This document shows, in pieces, positions 8,101-14,592 of a DNA stretch of 64,000 nt (the first letter of the stretch is position 1; every line of letters starts with the position of its first letter). The DNA comes from JAISGQ01 sp045604155 (GTDB lineage: Bacteria > Bacillota > Clostridia > Oscillospirales > Acutalibacteraceae). The DNA is taken from positions 1 to 64,000 of the forward strand of contig JAZUNN010000030.1 in NCBI GenBank assembly GCA_045604155.1. The letters run 5' to 3'. The notes below the pieces were generated by a model that was given only the letters and a program-made list of their open reading frames with translations, was not told the DNA's origin and made no database searches. The translations under genes and the position numbers were made by a program.

Positions 8101-9767
8101 GAAACTCCAAGTTTCTGATTATTGGATGTCAACAGATTCATAAGCGGCTCACGATCAATTATGCCATGTCCGCCTACTATGACGACAAAATGCGGAAGAG
8201 GTGCAGGCTTTTTATCATTGTAATCATCCCTTGAAGCATCCAGGCGCCGTTTAAGGATATCATTAATCATTTCACACAAACTGTGCGCACGCTGACTATC
8301 AAAGGAGATATATCGAAACTGCTTGTTGCGATCCCAGACATGGGGCAGCCATCTTAATGATGCCCATTTTGCACGTTCTTTGTTATCGAAAATTCCTACA
8401 ATCTGAAGATCATCTGGCGAATGTTGGGCCGTCAATGAAACAATCATATTTCTGACCATATGAACAGACTGATCACGGTTACCCAGAACACCGATAGTCG
8501 TTGTACTTCGCAAAGGAAGTCTTACAGGGATATAATCTACTATTCGGTTTTCTTCTGCTATATTATTGCAAAGGTCCTCTAATTCATCGTCCTCCATCAT
8601 CAGTCCTCGATTTTCTGCATAGTTTTTGATAGGGACACAGAGCTCTTCATACCCCATGCCCAATCTGACATCCAGAAAATCCCTGTCAGAAATCATTCTC
8701 TCCCATATTCTTCGGTCCAGCCCCTGAACCATTTCCATACACACTGAAGGCTCCGGATTTTCATCAGAAATAATCCTGCGTTGTTCAGAGGCAACCGCTA
8801 CAATACGGGCTTGCTGTGCCTCAATATATGTTTTGTATTCTTCATCTCTGCGACGATTATACTCTTCCATTTCTGCTTGCCGCTGCTTTTCCATTTTGCT
8901 GCTGGCAGCCATGTTATAAAAACCGGCAGCCATGCTGATCATGCGGGAAAATGCCAGTGCCGGAGAAACCATACCCATCGCAAAGGTTGTTCCTGCCATT
9001 GCTCCCATGCTGAGCATGGACGCTATTCGTCCACGGCTCGGATGATACTCCTGACCTTTTTTAGGTGGTCGATCCAGAATAATCGGGCTCTGAGGAAGTT
9101 GATCTTGCAAGCGTGGCGAAAGACGAAATTTAAGATACCTGTCGTTTTGCGAGTTGTATTTTCGATTGGAATTAATCTCGTCACGAGAGTAATCATCGGA
9201 TATTCTCAGTGCGTTTCCGATATTCTCAAACTGCAATTCATTGTTTATTAGTTTTATCCGAATCGTAAATAAGTTTATAACATCGCCCGGATTCATTATT
9301 GCCGCTTTTATTTTCAACCCGTTCAGATATGTGCCATTTGCACTGTTCAGATCTTCCACACGAACATATCCATCCAGAACTCTTAATTGAAAGTGATTTT
9401 CGGAAATGAAGGGGAGACCAATGGAAATATTATTATTCTCTGCACGCCCGATTTTCACAATTCCATTATGAGGCAATTTGTATCTTTGTTTTGAAATACC
9501 TGTTGCACGGCTTGAAAAAAGTGTGGTATACGTTGCATTATCAATACTGATAAGCTTGCCCACAGGAGTACCCGATTGAGAAAAACGAAATGGTCCCGTG
9601 GCGCTAACAGATAATATATCTTTTACAGCATTCACAACTATCTGATTTTCAACCATATCGTGAATCTGGACAGTATCTTTTTTACCGGATCCATATGTCA
9701 TTTTTTGGGAACTTTCAATTTCACAATAAAATAATTTTTCTTTATATTGTAATGATAGCGCAATCAT
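5175..9767 (-). CDS. essC: T7SSb motor ATPase EssC/YukBA-type, FHA and tandem FtsK/SpoIIIE domains
   Basis: 1530 residues, close to the usual EssC length (~1480-1500). An N-terminal region carries an FHA domain at ~95-175 (GRAENNN, SENHFQL, SANGTYLNG). Two adjacent hydrophobic segments at ~245-290 (MLSMGAMAGTTFAMGMV and following) are the membrane anchors. The first FtsK/SpoIIIE ATPase has Walker A GTTGSGKS at 691-698 and ends with the LVLATQRP motif; the second has GGPATGKT at 1034-1041; the third module (~1330-1530) has no intact P-loop, as in other EssC proteins. EssC is the inner-membrane motor that recognises WXG100/LXG substrates. First gene of the operon, with a consensus promoter. The classic partners EsaA, EssA and EssB are not beside it. 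Confidence 0.93.
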   Translation of the reverse strand: MIALSLQYKEKLFYCEIESSQKMTYGSGKKDTVQIHDMVENQIVVNAVKDILSVSATGPFRFSQSGTPVGKLISIDNATYTTLFSSRATGISKQRYKLPHNGIVKIGRAENNNISIGLPFISENHFQLRVLDGYVRVEDLNSANGTYLNGLKIKAAIMNPGDVINLFTIRIKLINNELQFENIGNALRISDDYSRDEINSNRKYNSQNDRYLKFRLSPRLQDQLPQSPIILDRPPKKGQEYHPSRGRIASMLSMGAMAGTTFAMGMVSPALAFSRMISMAAGFYNMAASSKMEKQRQAEMEEYNRRRDEEYKTYIEAQQARIVAVASEQRRIISDENPEPSVCMEMVQGLDRRIWERMISDRDFLDVRLGMGYEELCVPIKNYAENRGLMMEDDELEDLCNNIAEENRIVDYIPVRLPLRSTTTIGVLGNRDQSVHMVRNMIVSLTAQHSPDDLQIVGIFDNKERAKWASLRWLPHVWDRNKQFRYISFDSQRAHSLCEMINDILKRRLDASRDDYNDKKPAPLPHFVVIVGGHGIIDREPLMNLLTSNNQKLGVSTIFMYDEIYYLPQECSFFIDLTDEFPSIYGKKNVNKKCIFSKDTAVTSSQFGSFARRMAAIEMESNNQINALPSSITFLDGLNVKKIEDLNILERWRKNIVTDSLAAPIGVMANGNQFCLDIHYKSHGAHGLIAGTTGSGKSELLRTWILSMAVNYHPHYVNFVIIDYKGGGMANKLEALPHVVGKITNIDSNISRSLVSLKREAKRRMKLLESYPGVDDIDQYLQLHYSGKAHEPMPHLIIVSDEFAELKKEEPEFMKELSSLARVGRSVGIHLVLATQRPTGVVDDQIDSNSRFRICMKVNSIQDSKELLKRPEAAGITQRGRAYVRIGEDEMFDLFQSYWSGAEYTANKDVMLQYTNQVSIVDVSGERIQSDTESIRRKQNVGIDQLSAIVTHISEQAKVAKIEPLKGPWKPELPAVLPLHMLEIRRRFTGAGWPEEITPLRLDVPIGIYDQPSMQAQGVRCMEFTETTHYGIYGGPATGKTTLLKTMILSMGMQFSPSDVNLYILDFGGRSLSVFNNMPHVSMVIQENEEDKLIRFMEHIQAEIARRKLIFEKEKVSNFNKYWSKKNDMPAIFIVIDNLLRLSTIYNETDAFLIDLSITGSDCGIHLVFTSNNINKTSMNLRTNIGGCIALHMTDYNDYRVAVSEFPEGSKPPSNPGRALMRDSSICEMQTAIYMESEEDGKNQDAIEILIGNMKKCWSGKEKPKIKSVPDSVTVADMAEYYITRNILPIGIDYAKSEPLFMNLEQKHCMLVSSLERQDGSEFIKSIAELLATRSDNQIYVLDGNSELSELIPRSTFYATKEKMNQAVALLGDELCRRENALFEQQCESGISGENSLMMQYPQICIIINEMHMVMQALSDENQSLLLNICHSTSDLGVIAIASGCTDDISRYMYTESLTIAFVDNPEITDASSAKVNWQKGVCIGGKIRNHNYFVQNMLSAEEKSKIIASGDGIVFDCGRVIRIKRMKIN

Positions 9768-9794
9768 ATAAAACCCCCATGTTATACTTAATTT

Positions 9795-9823
9795 ATTGTA
9801 TCAAAATAATATATTTTTGTCAA
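9795..9823 (-). promoter_or_regulatory. Sigma-A promoter of the T7SS operon
   Basis: On the minus strand TTGACA (9818-9823), exactly 17 bp, then TACAAT (9795-9800), 28 bp upstream of the essC start. Both hexamers are near consensus. Confidence 0.8.
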
Positions 9824-9902
9824 CGATTTTTATGTGCTCAGGAAACCTACAGCCTGCAACGCAATATCGAGAGTCTGATGTTTTTAATGTATACATTCAG
9901 GG

Positions 9903-10009
9903 TGAATAGTTGTCCTGTAAGGTGCAATAGTGTTCAGTCTGATTCTTGACATATTCATTATTCAATGATAATATAATGAATAGTAGGACAAAAAGGTGCA
10001 AAACTATTC
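9903..10009 (+). promoter_or_regulatory. Promoter and operator-like repeats of AAA ATPase copy 1
   Basis: TTGACA at 9946-9951, 17 bp, TAATAT at 9969-9974. The transcript start region holds an inverted pair GAATAGT (9978-9984) and ACTATTC (10003-10009) around AAAAGGTGCA. A degenerate version of the same arrangement (GAATAGT..AGGTGCAATAG..GTTCA) sits just upstream of the -35 at about 9903-9936. The promoter is thus bracketed by two similar sites, which suggests repression by a dedicated regulator. Confidence 0.6.
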
Positions 10010-10024
10010 AACGGAGGGACTGGA

Positions 10025-11314
10025 ATGAAAATCAAACGTGACCGCTATTTACAGCAGCTTATAGATTTTCAATGGGATGGACAGGTCAAAGTAATAACAG
10101 GCATTCGCCGCTGCGGGAAATCCTATCTTCTGAATACTCTTTTCAGAGATTATCTTCTTGAGAACGGCATATCCGCAGAGCATATTCTGTCTTTTGAACT
10201 CGACCTTGCCAAGGATATTCGTTACAGAAACCCGTTGGAGCTTTCTTCTTATGTAAGAGAAATTGTGGAGAATAAATCGGACAACTACTATCTGTTTATT
10301 GATGAGATACAGATGTCCGATGAGGTCTCTAATCCATACAATCCAAACGGAAAGCCCATTACTTTCTATGACGCACTAAACGACTTAAAATCTTTGCTGA
10401 ATTTGGATATCTACGTCACAGGAAGCAATTCAAAAATGTTGTCCAGTGACATTCTCAGCGAGTTTCGTGGCAGAAGTGATGAAATTCGTGTTCATCCGCT
10501 TAGCTTTTCCGAATATTATTCTGCTGTCGGCGGTGATAAGAATGAAGCATTTGATAATTATTCATTTTTTGGCGGCATGCCGTTGATATTATCACGTCCT
10601 AATGACACAGCAAAAATGAATTATCTTAAAGCTCTTTTCAGTGAGGTTTATATTAAGGATATTGTTGAACGTAAGAAAATCGAGCGGCAGGATGTGCTTG
10701 AGCAGATACTTGACCTTTTGTGCTCGTCCGTAGGCTCTCTGACTAACCCGAGAAATATTACAAACACTCTAAAATCCAAAAATCAGATTTCTGTTGCATC
10801 CAATACCGTGCGTTCCTACCTCGGTCATCTTGAGGACGGCTTCCTGTTTACGGAAAGCCGACGCTATGATGTAAAGGGAAAATCATATTTTGATTTCCCA
10901 AGTAAGTATTACTGTGAGGACATCGGTCTGCGAAATGCCCGAATTGGCTTCAGGCAGCAGGAGATGACTCATATTATGGAGAATATTCTGTACAATGAAC
11001 TGAGAATCCGAGGATATTCAGTTGATGTCGGCGTAGTTTATTCCAATGAAAAGAATGAAAAGGGAAACTCCATAAAGGTTGCAAGAGAGATTGATTTCAT
11101 TGCGACCATGGGCAACAGAAAAATCTACATCCAATCCGCATCCGCCATGCCAAATGCGGAAAAGGAAGAAAGCGAAACAAAGCCCTTCGCCCTTACAGGG
11201 GACTCCTTTCCGAAAATCGTTGTCCGAAGGGATATTGGTAAGTCGTGGTACGATGAAACAGGCGTGCTGCACATCGGGCTCATTGAGTTTTTGTTGAATG
11301 AAAATGTGATATAA
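10025..11314 (+). CDS. AAA_14 ATPase with DUF4143 C-terminal domain, copy 1
   Basis: 429 residues. Walker A GIRRCGKS at 26-33, Walker B YYLFIDEIQ ending near residue 96, sensor-like TGSNSKML, then the DUF4143 region in the last ~200 residues, with EIDFIATMGNRKIYIQ resembling a PD-(D/E)xK-nuclease-like core. This family is very common in gut anaerobes and archaea; its cellular role is unknown. The copy at 12941 differs at only about a dozen of 429 residues and shares promoter, RBS, terminator and downstream mini-gene, so the entire unit was duplicated. RBS CGGAGGGA precedes the start. Confidence 0.9.
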   Translation: MKIKRDRYLQQLIDFQWDGQVKVITGIRRCGKSYLLNTLFRDYLLENGISAEHILSFELDLAKDIRYRNPLELSSYVREIVENKSDNYYLFIDEIQMSDEVSNPYNPNGKPITFYDALNDLKSLLNLDIYVTGSNSKMLSSDILSEFRGRSDEIRVHPLSFSEYYSAVGGDKNEAFDNYSFFGGMPLILSRPNDTAKMNYLKALFSEVYIKDIVERKKIERQDVLEQILDLLCSSVGSLTNPRNITNTLKSKNQISVASNTVRSYLGHLEDGFLFTESRRYDVKGKSYFDFPSKYYCEDIGLRNARIGFRQQEMTHIMENILYNELRIRGYSVDVGVVYSNEKNEKGNSIKVAREIDFIATMGNRKIYIQSASAMPNAEKEESETKPFALTGDSFPKIVVRRDIGKSWYDETGVLHIGLIEFLLNENVI

Positions 11315-11318
11315 AAGA

Positions 11319-11356
11319 GCAAGGGTACGGTAGTTTTCCGTACCCTTGCTTCTTTT
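11319..11356 (+). terminator. Terminator shared by AAA copy 1 and convergent mini-SpoIIID
   Basis: Stem GCAAGGGTACGG (11319-11330) pairs with CCGTACCCTTGC (11338-11349), followed by TTCTTTT. It starts five bases after the ATPase stop. Confidence 0.8.
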
Positions 11357-11380
11357 ACTCTATACTCCACACAAACCGTT

Positions 11381-11512
11381 CTATTTCGTTACTACCGTAT
11401 GCACTGTGGACTTTGAAAATCCGAACACGCTTGCTGCCTTTCTCACCGTTGCCTTGTTCTCAATTATATATTCCGCGAGCTCGATGGCTCGTTCTTCAAA
11501 ATTCGTTTTCAT
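11381..11512 (-). CDS. 43-residue SpoIIID-like HTH mini-protein, copy 1
   Basis: ATG at 11510-11512 to TAG at 11381-11383. The product reads MKTNFEERAIELAEYIIENK, then a helix-turn-helix with GFSKSTVH, and stops after TVVTK. It aligns with the N-terminal half of the sporulation regulator SpoIIID (EERAxxIGxYIxxxKxTVRxxAxxFGVSKSTVH) but stops where SpoIIID continues for another ~45 residues. The frame also extends upstream through the adjacent palindrome, but the ATG at 11512 follows GGGGGGATTCCC and equals the start in copy 2. The copies differ in many synonymous positions while keeping the protein, which argues for translation. Function unknown; DNA binding is likely. Confidence 0.6.
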   Translation of the reverse strand: MKTNFEERAIELAEYIIENKATVRKAASVFGFSKSTVHTVVTK

Positions 11513-11518
11513 GGGAAT

Positions 11519-11560
11519 CCCCCCTGCATAATTATTGATACCAATAATTATGCAGGGGGG
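11519..11560. repeat. 42-bp perfect palindrome, copy 1 (19+4+19)
   Basis: Left arm CCCCCCTGCATAATTATTG, loop ATAC, right arm the exact complement. Identical in core to the palindromes at 14437-14478 and 16627-16666. It directly precedes the mini-SpoIIID start, so it may be its operator, an RNA hairpin hiding the GGGGGG ribosome site, or a mobility signal. It has no T tail for termination on either strand. Confidence 0.9.
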
Positions 11561-11613
11561 ATTTGAATTAGTATTCACATAAACCGGAGGTTATAATACT
11601 CAGTATTTGAAAA

Positions 11614-12090
11614 TCACCATTCGATATACTCTCTTATAAACTTTTTATACTGCCACTCGGGTCCATCAAAAAGAATTTGAAGCAAGGCTTCGGCAAGGTC
11701 GTTTTTCTTCATTTTGCAAACATGGTCGATTACCTTGATCTCAAGCTCAGCCTGTTTCTTTTCTATTTTCTCCTGTCGTTTTCTCTCTTCCGCCTCATAA
11801 TTCGCAACATCATTATAATATTTCTCTGCTTCCTCGGGAAATGCTTTAAAAAACAAAGCTACCATATGCTTACAGATAACTCGTCTTCCATCTGCATGAG
11901 GGCAATTGCAGGTGGATTTTCTCGGATGATCTAAATCAATATAAACATTGTAGTAAGTGCCATTGCTTCCGCCTACCAAACCATAAAACTCTGATTCGCT
12001 TTCCTGCATCCATTCCAAAACCTTATCCTGCTTGAAATATTCATATCCTCTCCAAAGCGATTTATAGCTCGCACAAGACATTAAGCTCAT
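11614..12090 (-). CDS. SWIM zinc-finger domain protein
   Basis: 158 residues with a SWIM motif CxCx(n)CxH: STCNCPHADGRRVICKHMV at about residues 60-80. The rest is a charged helical tail (EERKRQEKIEKKQAELE). SWIM domains bind DNA or protein partners and occur in SWI2/SNF2-type helicases and MULE transposases; here it is a free-standing small protein. It lies between the two AAA units and on the opposite strand, 40 bp downstream of the 210-frame gene (12131) and probably co-transcribed with it. RBS GGGGTAA precedes the start. Confidence 0.8.
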   Translation of the reverse strand: MSLMSCASYKSLWRGYEYFKQDKVLEWMQESESEFYGLVGGSNGTYYNVYIDLDHPRKSTCNCPHADGRRVICKHMVALFFKAFPEEAEKYYNDVANYEAEERKRQEKIEKKQAELEIKVIDHVCKMKKNDLAEALLQILFDGPEWQYKKFIREYIEW

Positions 12091-12130
12091 ATAATTACCC
12101 CTTTTATCTGTCTGAATTTTCAGGTGTACT

Positions 12131-12703
12131 TCATGATTTTGATGTCTGTTTTTGGTTATGCTCGATTATTGCATCAAGGTTATCAATTATGAATTGCTGC
12201 GCATTTTTATCATAAAGAACTACGGAATATGCACCATGCTGACCTGTTCTCTCTTCTGTAAATATGCCGATTTCGCTGCCTATAGCCGATGGCAGCTTTA
12301 CATTCTTTCCATCGAAACGCACTGCTATCTCCAACATACCTGCCTCTACCAACCAAGACGTAATATGTGCCACGTTCAATTTTTTGCAAAGCTCCAAGTC
12401 CGCCAAAGAATTAAGACAATTTGTAATCTCACTTACTGTTAATGGTATGTCTGAAATCGGAAATTGATTTCTCTTTTCCGCAGGAAGACAAAACGGCATT
12501 TTCTTTGTCTTTTTACCGCCATTATTTATTTTATTGTCAATCACACTTTCCAGCACTTCCGAAACATAAAACAGACACCGTGACACTCGTACATTGTTAA
12601 TAACATCTGTGTCCGATGCAAGAGTATCATCAATGGGATTTATGCCGTTTGCAAGCTTGTCTATATACATTTTGGCACGCATCAGCTTTGCTGTCTCATC
12701 CAT
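12131..12703 (-). CDS. Unknown protein (DKLANGINP motif), partner of SWIM protein
   Basis: 190 residues from the ATG at 12703 (GAGGGTGA upstream; an upstream in-frame ATG at 12763 lacks a good RBS). The N-terminal segment YIDKLANGINPIDDTLASD and RCLFYVSEVLESVI is a module I recall from assorted uncharacterised bacterial proteins, but I cannot name a family. No signal peptide, no membrane segment, no catalytic motif. First gene of the two-gene minus-strand operon with the SWIM gene, both enclosed by the duplicated AAA units. Confidence 0.6.
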   Translation of the reverse strand: MDETAKLMRAKMYIDKLANGINPIDDTLASDTDVINNVRVSRCLFYVSEVLESVIDNKINNGGKKTKKMPFCLPAEKRNQFPISDIPLTVSEITNCLNSLADLELCKKLNVAHITSWLVEAGMLEIAVRFDGKNVKLPSAIGSEIGIFTEERTGQHGAYSVVLYDKNAQQFIIDNLDAIIEHNQKQTSKS

Positions 12704-12819
12704 AAAATCACCCTCTATATTCATTTTTATTATTGTATCAATATTTTGTAATGCCGTCAACATATCCTGTACAGTTACACTGATAACAATGCGCGTTCTT
12801 AGGAATCAAAGATTTTGTT

Positions 12820-12935
12820 GAATATTCTTTACGAAAAGTGCAAAAGTATTCAAAGAGATTCTTGACATAGCTGCCATTAATATGTAATATAATGAATAGT
12901 AGGACAAAAAGGTGCAAAACTATTCAACGGAGGTA
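12820..12935 (+). promoter_or_regulatory. Promoter and operator-like repeats of AAA copy 2
   Basis: TTGACA at 12862-12867, 17 bp, TAATAT at 12885-12890, then the same leader as copy 1 with GAATAGT..ACTATTC around AAAAGGTGCA. Upstream of the -35 lies a second degenerate site (GAATATT..AAAAGTGCAAAAGTATTCA, ~12821-12854). Same double-site layout as copy 1 although the spacer between the hexamers has diverged. Confidence 0.6.
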
Positions 12936-12940
12936 ATGGC

Positions 12941-14230
12941 ATGAAAATCAAACGTGACCGCTATTTACAGCAGCTTATAGATTTTCAATGGGATGGACAG
13001 GTCAAAGTAATAACAGGCATTCGCCGCTGCGGGAAATCCTATCTTCTGAATACCCTTTTCAGAGATTATCTTCTTGAGAACGGCATTTCCGCAGATCATA
13101 TTCTGTCTTTTGAACTCGACCTTGCCAAGGATATTCGTTACAGAAACCCGTTGGAGCTTTCTGCTTATGTCAGGGAGATTGTGGAAAATAAATCGGCCAA
13201 CTACTATCTGTTTATTGATGAAATACAGATGTCCGATGAGGTCTCTAATCCATACAACCCCAACGGAAAGCCCATCACTTTCTATGACGCATTAAACGAC
13301 TTAAAATCTTTGCCGAATTTGGATATATACGTCACAGGCAGCAACTCGAAAATGCTGTCCAGTGATATTCTCAGCGAGTTCCGTGGCAGAAGCGACGAAA
13401 TACGTGTTCACCCTCTCAGCTTTTCCGAGTATTATTCTGCTGTCGGCGGCGATAAGAATGAAGCATTTGAGAACTATTCATTCTTTGGCGGCATGCCGTT
13501 GATATTGTCCCGTCCCAACGATACCGCCAAAATGAATTATCTTAAAGCTCTTTTCAGTGAGGTTTATATTAAGGATATTGTTGAGCGCAAAAAAATCGAG
13601 CGACAGGATGTGCTTGAGCAGATACTTGACCTTTTATGCTCATCCGTAGGCTCTCTGACTAATCCGAGAAATATTACCAACACTCTAAAATCCAAAAATC
13701 AGATTTCTGTTGCTTCCAATACCGTGCGTTCCTACCTCGGTCATCTTGAGGACGGCTTCCTGTTTACAGAGAGCCGACGCTATGATGTAAAGGGAAAATC
13801 ATATTTTGATTTTCCAAGCAAGTATTACTGTGAAGATATCGGTCTGCGAAATGCCCGAATTGGCTTCAGGCAGCAGGAGATGACTCACATTATGGAAAAT
13901 ATCCTGTATAACGAACTGAGAATCCGAGGATATTCCGTAGATGTTGGCGTAGTTTATTCCAATGAAAAGAATGAAAAGGGAAACTCCATAAAGATTGCAA
14001 GAGAAATTGATTTTGTTGCGACCATGGGCAACAGAAAAATCTACATCCAATCCGCATACGCCATGCCGGATGCGGAAAAAGAGGAAAGTGAAACAAAGCC
14101 CTTCACCCTTACTGGGGACTCCTTCCCGAAAATCGTTGTCAGAAAAGATATCGGCAAGTCGTGGTACGATGAAACAGGCGTGCTGCACATCGGGCTTATT
14201 GAGTTTCTGCTGAATGAAAGTGTAATATAA
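12941..14230 (+). CDS. AAA_14 ATPase with DUF4143 C-terminal domain, copy 2
   Basis: 429 residues, same start, same end and all motifs of copy 1 (GIRRCGKS at 26-33, FIDEIQ at 91-96, EIDFVATMGNRKIYIQ). About a dozen substitutions, mostly conservative (for example E/D, S/A, V/I, R/K). At DNA level many third positions differ, so the duplication is not recent enough to be identical but both copies have stayed intact, suggesting both are used. Together with the convergent mini-gene it forms the second repeat unit. Function unknown. Confidence 0.9.
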   Translation: MKIKRDRYLQQLIDFQWDGQVKVITGIRRCGKSYLLNTLFRDYLLENGISADHILSFELDLAKDIRYRNPLELSAYVREIVENKSANYYLFIDEIQMSDEVSNPYNPNGKPITFYDALNDLKSLPNLDIYVTGSNSKMLSSDILSEFRGRSDEIRVHPLSFSEYYSAVGGDKNEAFENYSFFGGMPLILSRPNDTAKMNYLKALFSEVYIKDIVERKKIERQDVLEQILDLLCSSVGSLTNPRNITNTLKSKNQISVASNTVRSYLGHLEDGFLFTESRRYDVKGKSYFDFPSKYYCEDIGLRNARIGFRQQEMTHIMENILYNELRIRGYSVDVGVVYSNEKNEKGNSIKIAREIDFVATMGNRKIYIQSAYAMPDAEKEESETKPFTLTGDSFPKIVVRKDIGKSWYDETGVLHIGLIEFLLNESVI

Positions 14231-14273
14231 AAGAAGCAAGGGTACGGTAGTTTTCAGTACCCTTGCTTCTTTC
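14231..14273 (+). terminator. Terminator shared by AAA copy 2 and convergent mini-SpoIIID
   Basis: AAGAAGCAAGGGTAC (14231-14245) pairs with GTACCCTTGCTTCTT (14257-14271). Equivalent to the hairpin at 11319-11356. Confidence 0.8.
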
Positions 14274-14297
14274 ACTCTATACTCCACACAAACCGTT

Positions 14298-14429
14298 CTA
14301 TTTCGTTACTACCGTATGCACCGTGCTCTTACTTATCCCAAACCGCTTTGCCGCACTCCGCACTGTAGCCTTATTTTCGATTATATATTCCCCGAGCTCG
14401 ATAGCTCGTTCTTCAACACTCGTTTTCAT
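14298..14429 (-). CDS. 43-residue SpoIIID-like HTH mini-protein, copy 2
   Basis: ATG at 14427-14429, TAG at 14298-14300, same 43-residue length as copy 1. The helix-turn-helix reads VRSAAKRFGISKSTVH, nearer to genuine SpoIIID than copy 1 (VRKAASVFGFSKSTVH). Serine and threonine codons in this stretch differ between copies (TCA/AGT, TCC/AGC, ACA/ACG) while amino acids are kept, whereas the flanks are almost identical at DNA level. The product ends in TVVTK and lacks the C-terminal half of SpoIIID. Probably a small DNA-binding protein. Confidence 0.6.
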   Translation of the reverse strand: MKTSVEERAIELGEYIIENKATVRSAAKRFGISKSTVHTVVTK

Positions 14430-14436
14430 GGGAAAT

Positions 14437-14478
14437 CCCCCCTGCATAATTATTGATACCAATAATTATGCAGGGGGG
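14437..14478. repeat. 42-bp perfect palindrome, copy 2 (19+4+19)
   Basis: Same 42 bases as 11519-11560, again directly before the mini-SpoIIID start. The homology between the two AAA units ends at this palindrome. Confidence 0.9.
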
Positions 14479-14592
14479 AGAAAATTTAGTAGTATGCATT
14501 TACATCATACCCATCAGCGTCTTAAGCCATTCAGAGATGCCTTCTCAGCCTAAAACAAATATTGCTTATCATATCGGCAGTTCCCGGTCGTT

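Noticed and set aside
11614..12703. SWIM protein and its neighbour as a toxin-antitoxin pair
   Set aside because: Sizes, spacing (40 bp) and motifs do not match a known TA type; only co-transcription can be supported.
10025..14230. Duplicated AAA units as a composite transposon
   Set aside because: No transposase, no terminal inverted repeats common to both ends and no target-site duplication seen; a tandem-type duplication is simpler.
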